In this document: positions 8,883-15,727 of the stretch, in pieces
How the letters are laid out: the number at the start of each line of letters is the position of its first letter
Numbering within the stretch: the first letter of the stretch is position 1
Source of the DNA: Euryarchaeota archaeon UBA173
Lineage (GTDB): Archaea > Thermoplasmatota > Poseidoniia > Poseidoniales > Thalassarchaeaceae
Length of the DNA: 23,109 bases
Reading direction: 5' to 3'
NCBI GenBank assembly: GCA_002498925.1
Contig: DAJH01000078.1
Location: 1-23,109, forward strand
Notes under the pieces: generated by a model
Databases searched by the model: none
What the model saw: only the letters and a program-made list of their open reading frames with translations
What the model was told of the DNA's origin: nothing
Position numbers and translations under genes: made by a program

Positions 8883-9854
8883 CTTCTCTGTATCCGGGCC
8901 CCCTATCAGATCCATCAAAGGCTTTAGAATTCTTAGAATATGCTTATGCAGCTCAGGCAATATGTCAAACAGTGCTATGGCCATCAGGAACATCGCGAAA
9001 AGACTCGCAAATTTCGCGGCATAGCTATGTGTGAAATCAAACATCCCAATGCCCAAAAAGGTCCAGTTGACGTAAGTGTCGCTAAGCCAAACGATTCCAG
9101 CATTCCTGAATACATTCAGAACGTGAATGGTGGGTAGTACGATCAGAAGTGCACGTACTCGACGCTTCCAAGAAGTGGACCTCAGAGCGAAAATAGCACC
9201 AACGAAGATTATCATTGATTGGAGTCCCGAGCAGGCAAGGATGAAACTCACGCTGACTGGTGTTCCATCAGAGTGGCTGAATGGTACAAAGAACCCACTT
9301 TCGCCAAGTGGTTCCGTCAAAATCCACTTGCTACCTTCCCACTGTGATGCCAGAATATCTCCCTCTGGTAAATCGACTCTCATCAGCCCCACTTCGTATG
9401 ATCCCATTCCTGCAAACTCGAGTAGCCATTCGGTGCTGTGGGCAGTGAAGCTAACAAATGCCATATTCAGAATTGGCACGCTGTAAACCGTGTAGTATGG
9501 TATGACTGACCATACGACCGCCCCCCTAAGCCAAACTAGGGAGTCAGGGGCCCTTTCCCAGTTCCTCACTTCCCAAATTCCCAGTGCAATGCCTGCTGGC
9601 AAGGCACCGGCAGTCATCGCCACTAATATTGGATCAGATATTTCCACGAAATGAGATGATTGCAAGTAGAAGAATAATCCTAGGAGAGACCACCCTATTG
9701 CAGCGCAATAAGGGGCGTAAGACCTTTTTTGGTAGTGAAAGCCAACCCCAAGGAGAATCGCTCCCAACCAGCAGAATGACAGTCCTAACGTGAATCCAGT
9801 AACTCCAATCGCCTCTGCCAAAGAGCCGACCAGCGCCCCCACCGGCTCCTCCAT
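8874..9854 (-). CDS. artA: Archaeosortase A-like transpeptidase, multi-pass membrane protein
   Basis: Integral membrane cysteine transpeptidase of the exosortase/archaeosortase family. ArtA cleaves PGF-CTERM tails from surface proteins and attaches them to a membrane lipid. About eight hydrophobic segments are visible. The catalytic signature is complete: Cys in ACSGLQSM (C222 counted from the upstream TTG at 9896), Arg in NVFRNAGIVWLS (R264) and His in FDFTHSY (H290). The frame is open to a TTG at 9896, but the ATG at 9854 (326 residues) is a better start because TAAATATGAT at 9879-9888 then sits about 30 bases upstream as a TATA element. The soluble loop at about 165-210 lies between membrane segments. 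No PGF-CTERM-type substrate is encoded in the window. Its end overlaps the convergent lhr gene by 9 bases, and it is divergent from gmhA. Confidence 0.87.
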   Translation of the reverse strand: MEEPVGALVGSLAEAIGVTGFTLGLSFCWLGAILLGVGFHYQKRSYAPYCAAIGWSLLGLFFYLQSSHFVEISDPILVAMTAGALPAGIALGIWEVRNWERAPDSLVWLRGAVVWSVIPYYTVYSVPILNMAFVSFTAHSTEWLLEFAGMGSYEVGLMRVDLPEGDILASQWEGSKWILTEPLGESGFFVPFSHSDGTPVSVSFILACSGLQSMIIFVGAIFALRSTSWKRRVRALLIVLPTIHVLNVFRNAGIVWLSDTYVNWTFLGIGMFDFTHSYAAKFASLFAMFLMAIALFDILPELHKHILRILKPLMDLIGGPDTEKSS

Positions 9855-9878
9855 ATATGCCAATGAGTCATCAACCCG

Positions 9879-9888
9879 TAAATATGAT
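9879..9888. promoter_or_regulatory. Candidate bidirectional TATA element between artA and gmhA
   Basis: TAAATATGAT (ATCATATTTA on the other strand) is the only AT-rich box in the short divergent gap. Its centre is about 30 bases from the artA ATG at 9854 and about 32 bases from the gmhA ATG at 9916. Archaeal TATA boxes are centred about 26-27 bases before the transcription start, so both transcripts would begin within a few bases of their start codons and be essentially leaderless. This is inferred from spacing only. Confidence 0.5.
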
Positions 9889-9915
9889 GCCCCCAACGGA
9901 TAGACCGGTTAACAC

Positions 9916-10485
9916 ATGACATTCGACTTCGAGGAGTTCGCAAATTCCTATATTTCGGACCTCAAGAGGACTCTGGACGAGCTTTCGATGGATTCGGTTT
10001 CATCCTTCTGGGAGATGGTAGAAAATGTCAGAGTTTCTGGCGGCAGTGTTCATTTCATAGGTAATGGGGGTAGTGCAGCTACGCCTTCACATACTGCTGG
10101 AGATTGGTCCAAAGAACTGTCCCTCAGAACGATCTCGCATTCAGATAACGCCTCTTCACTGACCGCGTGGGCAAATGATACTGATTACTCTAACATCTTC
10201 GTCGGGCAGTTGTCGACCTTCATCAGAGAAGGTGACTTAGTGGTCGCGTACAGTGGTTCTGGAAACTCCGAGAACGTATTGAACGGTATTTCCTTTGCCA
10301 GGGATAATGGCTGCTCTACCGCTGCAATCACCGGAAATTACCGAGGCATGGAAGGCGGGGAGCTAGCCAAAATTGTAGACGTAGCAATCGTTGTTCCCAC
10401 GACATCAATGGAGAGGATCGAAGATGTCCAGCTAGTGCTCAACCACATCATCAAGGAAGCCGTCAAATCAAACAATGGGTTGTGA
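9916..10485 (+). CDS. gmhA: Sedoheptulose-7-phosphate isomerase-like SIS-domain protein
   Basis: Cytoplasmic sugar isomerase of 189 residues, similar to GmhA, which converts sedoheptulose 7-phosphate to D-glycero-D-manno-heptose 7-phosphate, the first step toward nucleotide-activated heptoses. The SIS fold shows the phosphate-binding GNGGSAA at 49-55 and SGSGNSENV at about 113-121. The GmhA catalytic region RIQExH...H is present as RIEDVQLVLNH at about 167-177, with Glu at the usual Gln position and the final His retained; H59 follows the glycine loop. These differences leave room for another ketose phosphate. It heads an operon with a GmhB-like HAD phosphatase, which supports a heptose route for surface glycans and fits the neighbouring archaeosortase. 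It could also be a DiaA-like SIS protein, but the HAD partner argues against that. Confidence 0.75.
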   Translation: MTFDFEEFANSYISDLKRTLDELSMDSVSSFWEMVENVRVSGGSVHFIGNGGSAATPSHTAGDWSKELSLRTISHSDNASSLTAWANDTDYSNIFVGQLSTFIREGDLVVAYSGSGNSENVLNGISFARDNGCSTAAITGNYRGMEGGELAKIVDVAIVVPTTSMERIEDVQLVLNHIIKEAVKSNNGL

Positions 10486-10489
10486 TATA

Positions 10490-11122
10490 ATGCTCCCACC
10501 CCAAAGGGACTCAGGAAAACTCGAACGACCTCTGAAAATGCACTCACTCCCAGGTGAGAAAAGGTGGGACGGGAGGATTGCTTATCTCGACAGGGATGGG
10601 GTCATCAACAGAGGTTTCGAGGATTATGTAAACACCGTAGAAGAAATCGAGATACTTCCTCTGGCAGCCACCTCAATTGGCGAATTAAGAAGATCTGGAT
10701 TCAGGGTTTGTGTAGTAACCAACCAGTCACCCGTTGGCCGTGGATTGTGGTCTAGGGATAACCTAGCATCAATCCATACGGAGATCAGGAGACTCCTACT
10801 GATGGACGACAAGGACGCACACTTAGATCTAATTCTCCATAGCCCATATGCGCCATGGGAGAACTCTTGGGCAAGAAAGCCCAATCCAGGAATGCTTGAG
10901 GCTTCCAGGCAAATAATGGATGCCGCTCATTCTGACCCATCCTTATCCGAACTGACAATTTTGTATGGCCCGGACTGGAAAGATAGGCCATCCGAACAAC
11001 GCTCGGTCATGGTCGGTGACAGGGATGTCGACATGAAGGCATCCGATGCATTTGGCGTCACAGGTATTAGGTGCAATCCCGATGACGGGATTAGCGGGGT
11101 TATCGACACAATCCTGGGGTGA
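10490..11122 (+). CDS. HAD-family sugar bisphosphate phosphatase, GmhB/HisB-N-like
   Basis: HAD phosphatase of the IIIA type. The frame is open from an ATG at 10475 that overlaps gmhA; I chose the ATG at 10490, 4 bases past the gmhA stop, and an ATG at 10538 is also possible. Numbering from 10475, motif I is LDRDGVIN with nucleophile D39 and acid D41, motif II is TNQS at 82-85, motif III is KP at 135-136, and motif IV is GDRDVD at 181-186. GmhB removes the C7 phosphate from heptose 1,7-bisphosphate. The cysteine-rich zinc loop of GmhB (C-x-H ... C-x-C before RKP) is mostly lost: only H122 remains and the two cysteines before RKP are Ser and Ala. Histidinol-phosphatase or another sugar phosphatase remains possible. 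Followed at once by tiaS with an overlapping GTGA. Confidence 0.72.
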   Translation: MLPPQRDSGKLERPLKMHSLPGEKRWDGRIAYLDRDGVINRGFEDYVNTVEEIEILPLAATSIGELRRSGFRVCVVTNQSPVGRGLWSRDNLASIHTEIRRLLLMDDKDAHLDLILHSPYAPWENSWARKPNPGMLEASRQIMDAAHSDPSLSELTILYGPDWKDRPSEQRSVMVGDRDVDMKASDAFGVTGIRCNPDDGISGVIDTILG

Positions 11123-12384
11123 TCAGGCTGACTAAATCACAGCGTACCATCGTAATGATTGGCTTAGATGACACGGATCACCCGGAAGTGGGCTGCACCA
11201 CCCATTCCCTCAACGAACTTATTTCCAAGATATCCGAAGAAAATCAGTCCGATGTTTTGGAAAGGAGACTAGTAAGGCTCTGGCCATTTGCTTCTAGGAG
11301 AACTAGGGGCAATGGTGCGCTTTCTGTCATGATTTCAGTAAAATCAGACTCTATAACGGATTTTGAGAGAATCTGCGAAAAATGGTTCGAAGACCTATCC
11401 AAATCTATCTCTGAACACCCCGAGGGTGGAACCAAAGCGTCCCCTTGCTTGGTGATTGCATACAACCAGACTCCCGAGTCATGGTATTGGGAATCTGTCA
11501 GAGGAGAAGTCGACTTGGGGGGGAGAAGGAAAGAGGTCGAGGATTCTGGTGCCAGGATATTCGAGTTAGACGAGGGCTGGGGGATCATTGGCGCCTCAGC
11601 AGCGATTTCATGGGTGCCCGATGAACACTCATCATGGGAATTAATCGCATGGAGGGATGGAGCAAGGATTGGAACACGAAGGGATGTGAGCCACCAGGCT
11701 GTACTGGAAATGGCTCAAAACCACCCTGAAACATTCCTGAATAGAGACCCCACCAAGAACAAGGGCCTGATCGCACCAAGGACTCCCTGCCCAGTACTAT
11801 ACGGAATCAGAGGCGAGTCGAGCAATTCAGTCACGGAGGCGCATCTCTGGATGCAGAATAGAGATGATGTCGAGGACAGCCAATCATGGGCCCCTCACAG
11901 AACAAATCAGATGTCGGACGATCATTTGGTAGGCGTATGTAGGGGGACTGTACTCACGCTTCCCCATGAGGGCAGGGGGGCACACACCAATCTTCAGGTC
12001 CTAACTAATGGCATGATGACTAGCCTAGTGGTATTCAAGGAGGGGGGACAGGTCAACAAACTAGTCAGGCAACTAATGCCTGGAGACCAAGTTGATTGGC
12101 TGGGGCTGGAAGCTCCCGACGGATCGATACACCTTGAGAGGGTGGCGCTACGTTCTGCAGTACCAAGGATCTCTTCCCGACCTTCATGTTGCGGTAAGAC
12201 GATGAGGAGTGCAGGAAGAAATCAATCACTCAGATGCCTCATCTGCGGCGATAGCAGGGAGAAGGTATGGCTGTCCATTCCATGGTCTCCCGTGGGCGTC
12301 TCTTCTACATCGGGCTGGTTCGAACCATCACCCTCGCAGAGAAGACATCTCGCCAAGCCACTAAATCAGGGGATCCCAACATAA
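11119..12384 (+). CDS. tiaS: tRNA(Ile2) 2-agmatinylcytidine synthetase TiaS
   Basis: Enzyme of about 410-421 residues that uses ATP and agmatine to convert C34 of tRNA-Ile(CAU) to agmatidine so that it reads AUA. Clear family motifs are IGLDDTDHPEVGCTTH near the N-terminus, PFASRRTRGNGALS at about 56-69, GIIGASAAISW in the centre, HRTNQMSDDHL before an OB-fold-like section, and a C-terminal zinc ribbon with C357/C358 and CLIC at about 374-377. Two starts are plausible: GTG at 11119, whose GTGA overlaps the preceding stop, and ATG at 11155, which places the first residue just before the GLDDTD motif as is usual in the family. Neither has a clear ribosome binding site. The modification is essential in archaea; the substrate tRNA gene and arginine decarboxylase are not in the window. 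Confidence 0.92.
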   Translation: MIRLTKSQRTIVMIGLDDTDHPEVGCTTHSLNELISKISEENQSDVLERRLVRLWPFASRRTRGNGALSVMISVKSDSITDFERICEKWFEDLSKSISEHPEGGTKASPCLVIAYNQTPESWYWESVRGEVDLGGRRKEVEDSGARIFELDEGWGIIGASAAISWVPDEHSSWELIAWRDGARIGTRRDVSHQAVLEMAQNHPETFLNRDPTKNKGLIAPRTPCPVLYGIRGESSNSVTEAHLWMQNRDDVEDSQSWAPHRTNQMSDDHLVGVCRGTVLTLPHEGRGAHTNLQVLTNGMMTSLVVFKEGGQVNKLVRQLMPGDQVDWLGLEAPDGSIHLERVALRSAVPRISSRPSCCGKTMRSAGRNQSLRCLICGDSREKVWLSIPWSPVGVSSTSGWFEPSPSQRRHLAKPLNQGIPT

Positions 12385-12393
12385 TTCGGAGTG

Positions 12394-12612
12394 ATGAATT
12401 TGGATGTTTCAACTGAGGCCCTTCTTCAGGCAATCCTCATCGTAACCGCACTGGGTCTTTTTTGGCTGATCATCAGGAGAAACTCATCAAAGTCAGTGGG
12501 CGAACAAGACGAATACTCTGGTTCTGCCAGGGATCCGCAGTCACTTTCCGAACCAACCTCAGAAGCACTTTCCGAGCTGGATAGATTGATTGAGGAGAAA
12601 TCAGACCACTGA
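12394..12612 (+). CDS. Small single-pass membrane protein of unknown function
   Basis: A 72-73 residue protein. A hydrophobic helix at about residues 9-28 (LLQAILIVTALGLFWLIIRR) is followed by Arg-Arg and then a polar, Ser/Glu-rich cytoplasmic tail with a short helix at the end. GTG 12391 is directly followed by ATG 12394; GGAG lies just upstream but very close. It begins 9 bases after tiaS and so probably ends that operon. No family recognised. The real-gene call rests on operon position, the well-formed membrane helix followed by positive charge, and the antisense overlap of only 12 bases with the convergent RadB-like gene. Confidence 0.55.
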   Translation: MNLDVSTEALLQAILIVTALGLFWLIIRRNSSKSVGEQDEYSGSARDPQSLSEPTSEALSELDRLIEEKSDH

Positions 12613-13179
12613 GAGGCCGTATTCGTCCATTCTAAGAAGGACCTCGCCCTCACTTTCAGAGAGGATCCTGTACGACTCCCTAGTCGGGTGCCTAAGTAGC
12701 ATCAAGGTACGCATTTTTCCTGAAATCCCACTTCCCCCTCTGGCGACTAATTCTGGACCCGTACCAGACGCATTTCCCACGGCTGAGGATGTAGCAATAA
12801 CCCCACAATCAGATGTTTCCACGATTCTGATCAGTGAATCTATTTCCGCCTTCTTAGCTCTGCCAATAGGGCCACACCAGTCATCAATTACAACGAGTCC
12901 ACCAGTTCCTAACTCCCTAGTCTTTCCAACAATGAACTCCTCTATTACAGACAAGTCCCCACCGAACTCAATGACTCTTAACTCCATCAGCTTCGCCCTA
13001 TCCAAATCTCCCATAATTTCGGAGAACCTGACTTGGTCCGGGGCTTTCATGCACGCCCAAATCACGCGACCACCACTTCCTAGGACATTATTGGCCATAT
13101 TCAAGCAAAGCGTAGTTCTACCTGCTCCTGGCTCGGACGATAGATGCACAGCCCCTCGCCCCAAATCTATCATACACAT
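12601..13179 (-). CDS. RadB-like RecA-superfamily P-loop protein with degenerate Walker A
   Basis: A 192-residue protein resembling the compact RecA/RadA paralogue RadB, a euryarchaeal recombination accessory protein. The N-terminus goes straight into a P-loop, SSEPGAGRTTL, at about 14-24; the invariant Lys is Arg (codon AGA, R21) and the first Gly is absent. Walker B is GLVVIDDW at about 94-101, a sensor-like strand GVIATSSA follows, and the C-terminal strands (MRTLMLLRH ... LLRMDEYGLSVV) resemble the RadB core end. It lacks the GTKSLDSLLGGG-type N-terminal segment of RadB. A KaiC-like or other RecA-fold ATPase is the alternative. The ATG at 13179 is followed by another at 13173. It is divergent from the 73-residue membrane protein and convergent with the small membrane gene. 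Confidence 0.5.
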   Translation of the reverse strand: MCMIDLGRGAVHLSSEPGAGRTTLCLNMANNVLGSGGRVIWACMKAPDQVRFSEIMGDLDRAKLMELRVIEFGGDLSVIEEFIVGKTRELGTGGLVVIDDWCGPIGRAKKAEIDSLIRIVETSDCGVIATSSAVGNASGTGPELVARGGSGISGKMRTLMLLRHPTRESYRILSESEGEVLLRMDEYGLSVV

Positions 13180-13235
13180 TGCACGGTGACTATGTGAATG
13201 AGCATTACTGAGGATTTTCTAGATATTTCCCGGAA

Positions 13236-13245
13236 AAGAATATTG
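13236..13245 (+). promoter_or_regulatory. Candidate TATA box for the 73-residue tail-anchored protein
   Basis: AAGAATATTG, preceded by a purine-rich CGGAAAAG that could act as a BRE, is centred about 28 bases before the ATG at 13269. The spacing suggests a leaderless transcript. No SD-like sequence precedes that ATG. No convincing element was seen for the divergent RadB-like gene. Confidence 0.4.
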
Positions 13246-13268
13246 TACATCCACCTCTAATCAGTGCC

Positions 13269-13490
13269 ATGAGCGGTACTCCAAGGGGCCATGAGAGAAT
13301 TCCTCGACGACCCCCTCCAGACTTCGAGGAGACTGAGTCGGGTATTATCGAAGGCATTACTGAATCCGGCTTCCTCAACGTGGCTCTCGATGATGCAAAT
13401 CAATACGGTCCACACGCCATGATTGTGTTACTCGGGATAGTAGCTGCAGTGACAGCATTAGTATTGATGGCTGCGATGTTCGTAATCTAA
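13269..13490 (+). CDS. Small tail-anchored protein, possible Sec61-beta subunit
   Basis: A 73-residue protein with a basic, proline-rich N-terminus (RIPRRPPPDFEE), a short amphipathic part, then GPHAMIVLLGIVAAVTALVLMAAMFVI as a single C-terminal membrane helix with almost nothing after it. Archaeal Sec61-beta has the same plan: a soluble basic segment, a short helix with acidic residues, a GP-x-x-(V/M) motif at the membrane entry, and a tail anchor. Here ESGFLNVALDDANQYGPHAMIV fits that pattern loosely. Sec61-beta binds SecY/SecE in the translocon. The match is weak and based on architecture. The TAA stop at 13488-13490 is nested with the purB TAG in CTAA. It is the only gene in its transcription unit. 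Confidence 0.45.
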   Translation: MSGTPRGHERIPRRPPPDFEETESGIIEGITESGFLNVALDDANQYGPHAMIVLLGIVAAVTALVLMAAMFVI

Positions 13491-14836
13491 TCCATCATTA
13501 ATCTAGCAATTGATACCGCATTATCAACTATTTCGCCAGATACGCCAAGGTGCCCCCTCGGATCGAATAAATCATCCAATTGATCATCGTCGAAAATCGA
13601 AGAAATTGACTCAGAGGAAGAGCATACATCCTTCAGATGAACCCCTTTACCCATGGCTTCCATTGAAGCAGCCCGCAACTCCTCATGTGCACGGTCTCTT
13701 GGCATGCCAGAATCAACCAATGCTAGCATCAGCCTCTCTGCCATTACTAGTCCATTTTGACTTTCGATATTCTCTATCATCTTACCCCTATTGACGACCA
13801 ATCTTGAGAGTACCTTGTTGCACTTGTCAAGAATGTCATCTAAGAGAATCATGGAGTGGGATAGCGTGAATCTTTCCGATGAGGAGTTCGCTAGATCCCT
13901 CTCGTGCCATAGAAGTGCGTTTTCATAAGATGGGATGATCATTGATCTCACAATTCTGGCCAGCCCGCACGCATTCTCTGCTGTTATCGGGTTCTTTTTG
14001 TGCGCCATTGTCGATGATCCAACCTGCTTCTCAATATCGAATGATTCTGCGACTTCCCCAATCTCGCTTCTCTGCAGATTCCTTACCTCCTGCAAGATCT
14101 TCTCAATGCTAGTCGCGACATTGGACATCCATCCTACCCATTCGATGTATCTGTCCCTTCCCACGACCTGTGTTGTAGCAACAGGAATCTCAAGTCCAAG
14201 TTCCGTGAGGATCAAGCTCTGTAGCTCGATAGCCCTGTCTCCCTGTGCGGCCCCCGTACCGACTGCTCCCAGGAACTTCCCAGTAGTGGCTCTCGGTGCT
14301 AGCTCGTCCAGCCTCTCCCTGTGCCTGCGGAATTCATCAACCCATACAGCAACCTTCAGTCCGAAAGTTATGGGAACAGCGGCTTGCCCGTGAGTCCTAC
14401 CTAGCATGATAGTGTCCCTTTCCCTCTCCGCCATGTCACACATGGTCGAAATCAATCGACTGACCATTTCCCTCTGCATCTCTATGCTATGCTTGATTTG
14501 TAGTGCAACAGCCGAATCTACGATATCGTTGCTTGTAGCCCCGAGGTGAATGCACCAACCGGCATCGCCCGCCACTTCAGCCATCGCCTTGGTAAGTGCC
14601 ATTATGTCGTGCCTAGTTTCAGCTTCGATCTCATCGACCCTATCGGCTGTGACGATTCCCGGATCGGAAATATCGGCTATAATGTCATAGTGTTCAGGAC
14701 TAACTCTCCCCATCTTACTATGAGCCCAGACTAATGCCCTTTCGACCTCTAATTGTCTAGAATGCCTTCCTTCACGAGACCAGATTGCCTTGGCCTCTTC
14801 TCGCCCGTATCGATAGTCCAGAGGTGAAACCGACAT
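13487..14836 (-). CDS. purB: Adenylosuccinate lyase
   Basis: Fumarase/aspartase superfamily enzyme of 449 residues, tetrameric and cytoplasmic. It cleaves SAICAR to AICAR and adenylosuccinate to AMP, each with release of fumarate, in purine synthesis. The N-terminus (SPLDYRYGREEAKAIWSREGR) is typical. The catalytic His region LGRTHGQAAVP is at about 143-153. The superfamily signature is present as GSSTMAHKKNP at about 272-282, with Ala-His where many family members have Met-Pro, placing the mobile Ser loop. Length is normal. The ATG at 14836 is the natural start. It lies 40 bases downstream of dph6 on the same strand and is probably co-transcribed, although the functions are unrelated. Confidence 0.95.
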   Translation of the reverse strand: MSVSPLDYRYGREEAKAIWSREGRHSRQLEVERALVWAHSKMGRVSPEHYDIIADISDPGIVTADRVDEIEAETRHDIMALTKAMAEVAGDAGWCIHLGATSNDIVDSAVALQIKHSIEMQREMVSRLISTMCDMAERERDTIMLGRTHGQAAVPITFGLKVAVWVDEFRRHRERLDELAPRATTGKFLGAVGTGAAQGDRAIELQSLILTELGLEIPVATTQVVGRDRYIEWVGWMSNVATSIEKILQEVRNLQRSEIGEVAESFDIEKQVGSSTMAHKKNPITAENACGLARIVRSMIIPSYENALLWHERDLANSSSERFTLSHSMILLDDILDKCNKVLSRLVVNRGKMIENIESQNGLVMAERLMLALVDSGMPRDRAHEELRAASMEAMGKGVHLKDVCSSSESISSIFDDDQLDDLFDPRGHLGVSGEIVDNAVSIARLMMD

Positions 14837-14876
14837 ACTTCCCCGTGTCGTTCCGAACCCCGTCCCCTGTTTGAGT

Positions 14877-15629
14877 CTAGCGCACGGGGGTTAGTGATGC
14901 ATATTTGATATTCCAGACCCCTCTCGGGCCATCCCACACAACATCCCCGTCCACCTGAATTGTACGTTGCATGTACGGGGCTGCAAGAACTAGAGTCTCA
15001 AACTCCCCCCCTTCGCCATCGATATTGAACCTATATTTCCTTGAAAGCTCCCTCAGGCGCTCGACACCCTCCCTCCCAAGTGAAGTACCCAGCCACTCAG
15101 CGCCAAGTCCTTCCGAAGATACAGAGGCAATACGGACGTCGAAACCATGTTTGTACAGGGAGTCCATGTGGCTATCTGATGAGTTATGCCACAGAGGGCT
15201 GAACGAACGAACGTCCAACCTCTCGCACATCATCTCAATCCTAGTCTTCTGAAAATCCGATCTAAGGGCACCGGAAACTATCGCATCAAACTCCAAAGCC
15301 CCCTTGTGAATCTCTATTTCCGAAGAGTCCCAATCCTTCGGCCAAGTATTTTCCATGGCCTGTTCGGGATCGGAAAAACCCCTTAGCCCGTCCTCCAAAT
15401 CCCCCATTTCCTCCTCTATGTCCCCTGAAGTTAGTATTGGAAGCCAGGGAACTCCAGCCGATGCCGCCTGCATTCCCGCCAATGCAACTCCCTGTGTTTG
15501 GAACATCATTGAATCATCCCCTGTCACGCACATTGTGACAATTGCCCTCACGTCCCAACCTCTCATTATTGCCCACCAAGTAGAATATGCCGAATCTTTC
15601 CCCCCTGAACCCAAGATTACGACTCTCAT
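14877..15629 (-). CDS. dph6: Diphthine--ammonia ligase (Dph6/MJ0570 family)
   Basis: ATP-pyrophosphatase-fold enzyme of 250 residues that amidates diphthine to diphthamide on a histidine of elongation factor 2. The PP-loop SGGKDS is at 8-13, immediately after the start MRVVILG. The family hallmark GEGGEFETLVL occurs near the C-terminus, followed by the conserved AAPYMQ strand. The frame stays open upstream to 15836, but the extra 69 residues look unlike protein, run into psmA on the other strand, and precede the natural start, so I place the start at the ATG at 15629. Divergent from psmA by about 83-98 bases. Archaeal family members may carry fused domains; this one is the plain catalytic form. 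Confidence 0.9.
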   Translation of the reverse strand: MRVVILGSGGKDSAYSTWWAIMRGWDVRAIVTMCVTGDDSMMFQTQGVALAGMQAASAGVPWLPILTSGDIEEEMGDLEDGLRGFSDPEQAMENTWPKDWDSSEIEIHKGALEFDAIVSGALRSDFQKTRIEMMCERLDVRSFSPLWHNSSDSHMDSLYKHGFDVRIASVSSEGLGAEWLGTSLGREGVERLRELSRKYRFNIDGEGGEFETLVLAAPYMQRTIQVDGDVVWDGPRGVWNIKYASLTPVR

Positions 15630-15690
15630 GCATACGCCTGCGGGTCGAAGCGCTTGAATGCCTCGATGGATGAGCCTTTGTACAACCAAC

Positions 15691-15700
15691 CTTGATAAGA
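15691..15700 (+). promoter_or_regulatory. Candidate TATA box of the proteasome-exosome superoperon
   Basis: CTTGATAAG at about 15691-15699 is centred some 32 bases before the ATG at 15728, which is the start that best matches other archaeal PsmA proteins. The same spacing is seen before gmhA. A TTGTACAA palindrome at 15678-15685 lies about 31 bases before the alternative ATG at 15713. Either could position transcription of the whole superoperon; neither is a strong TATA match. Confidence 0.35.
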
Positions 15701-15727
15701 GGCCGATGAGGCATGGGGTTCGATAGC

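Noticed and set aside
9916..11122. GmhA/GmhB-like pair as evidence of bacterial LPS genes or recent transfer from bacteria.
   Set aside because: The genes sit in an otherwise archaeal operon with tiaS and show no visible change in base composition; archaea also use heptoses or related sugars in surface glycans.
11244..11588. A 114-codon minus-strand frame lies inside tiaS.
   Set aside because: It is fully antisense to conserved TiaS motifs, with no domain and no start context.
12590..13189. A 199-codon plus-strand frame covers the RadB-like gene.
   Set aside because: The minus-strand protein has a P-loop and Walker B; the plus frame is Pro/Ser-rich with no pattern and would overlap the small membrane gene.
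14837..14876. GC-rich gap between dph6 and purB checked for a tRNA or terminator hairpin.
   Set aside because: It is only 40 bases, with no cloverleaf and no clear inverted repeat followed by a T tract.
15678..15685. TTGTACAA palindrome between dph6 and psmA considered as an operator.
   Set aside because: One short 8-base palindrome in a single copy is expected by chance; it is mentioned only as an alternative promoter element.
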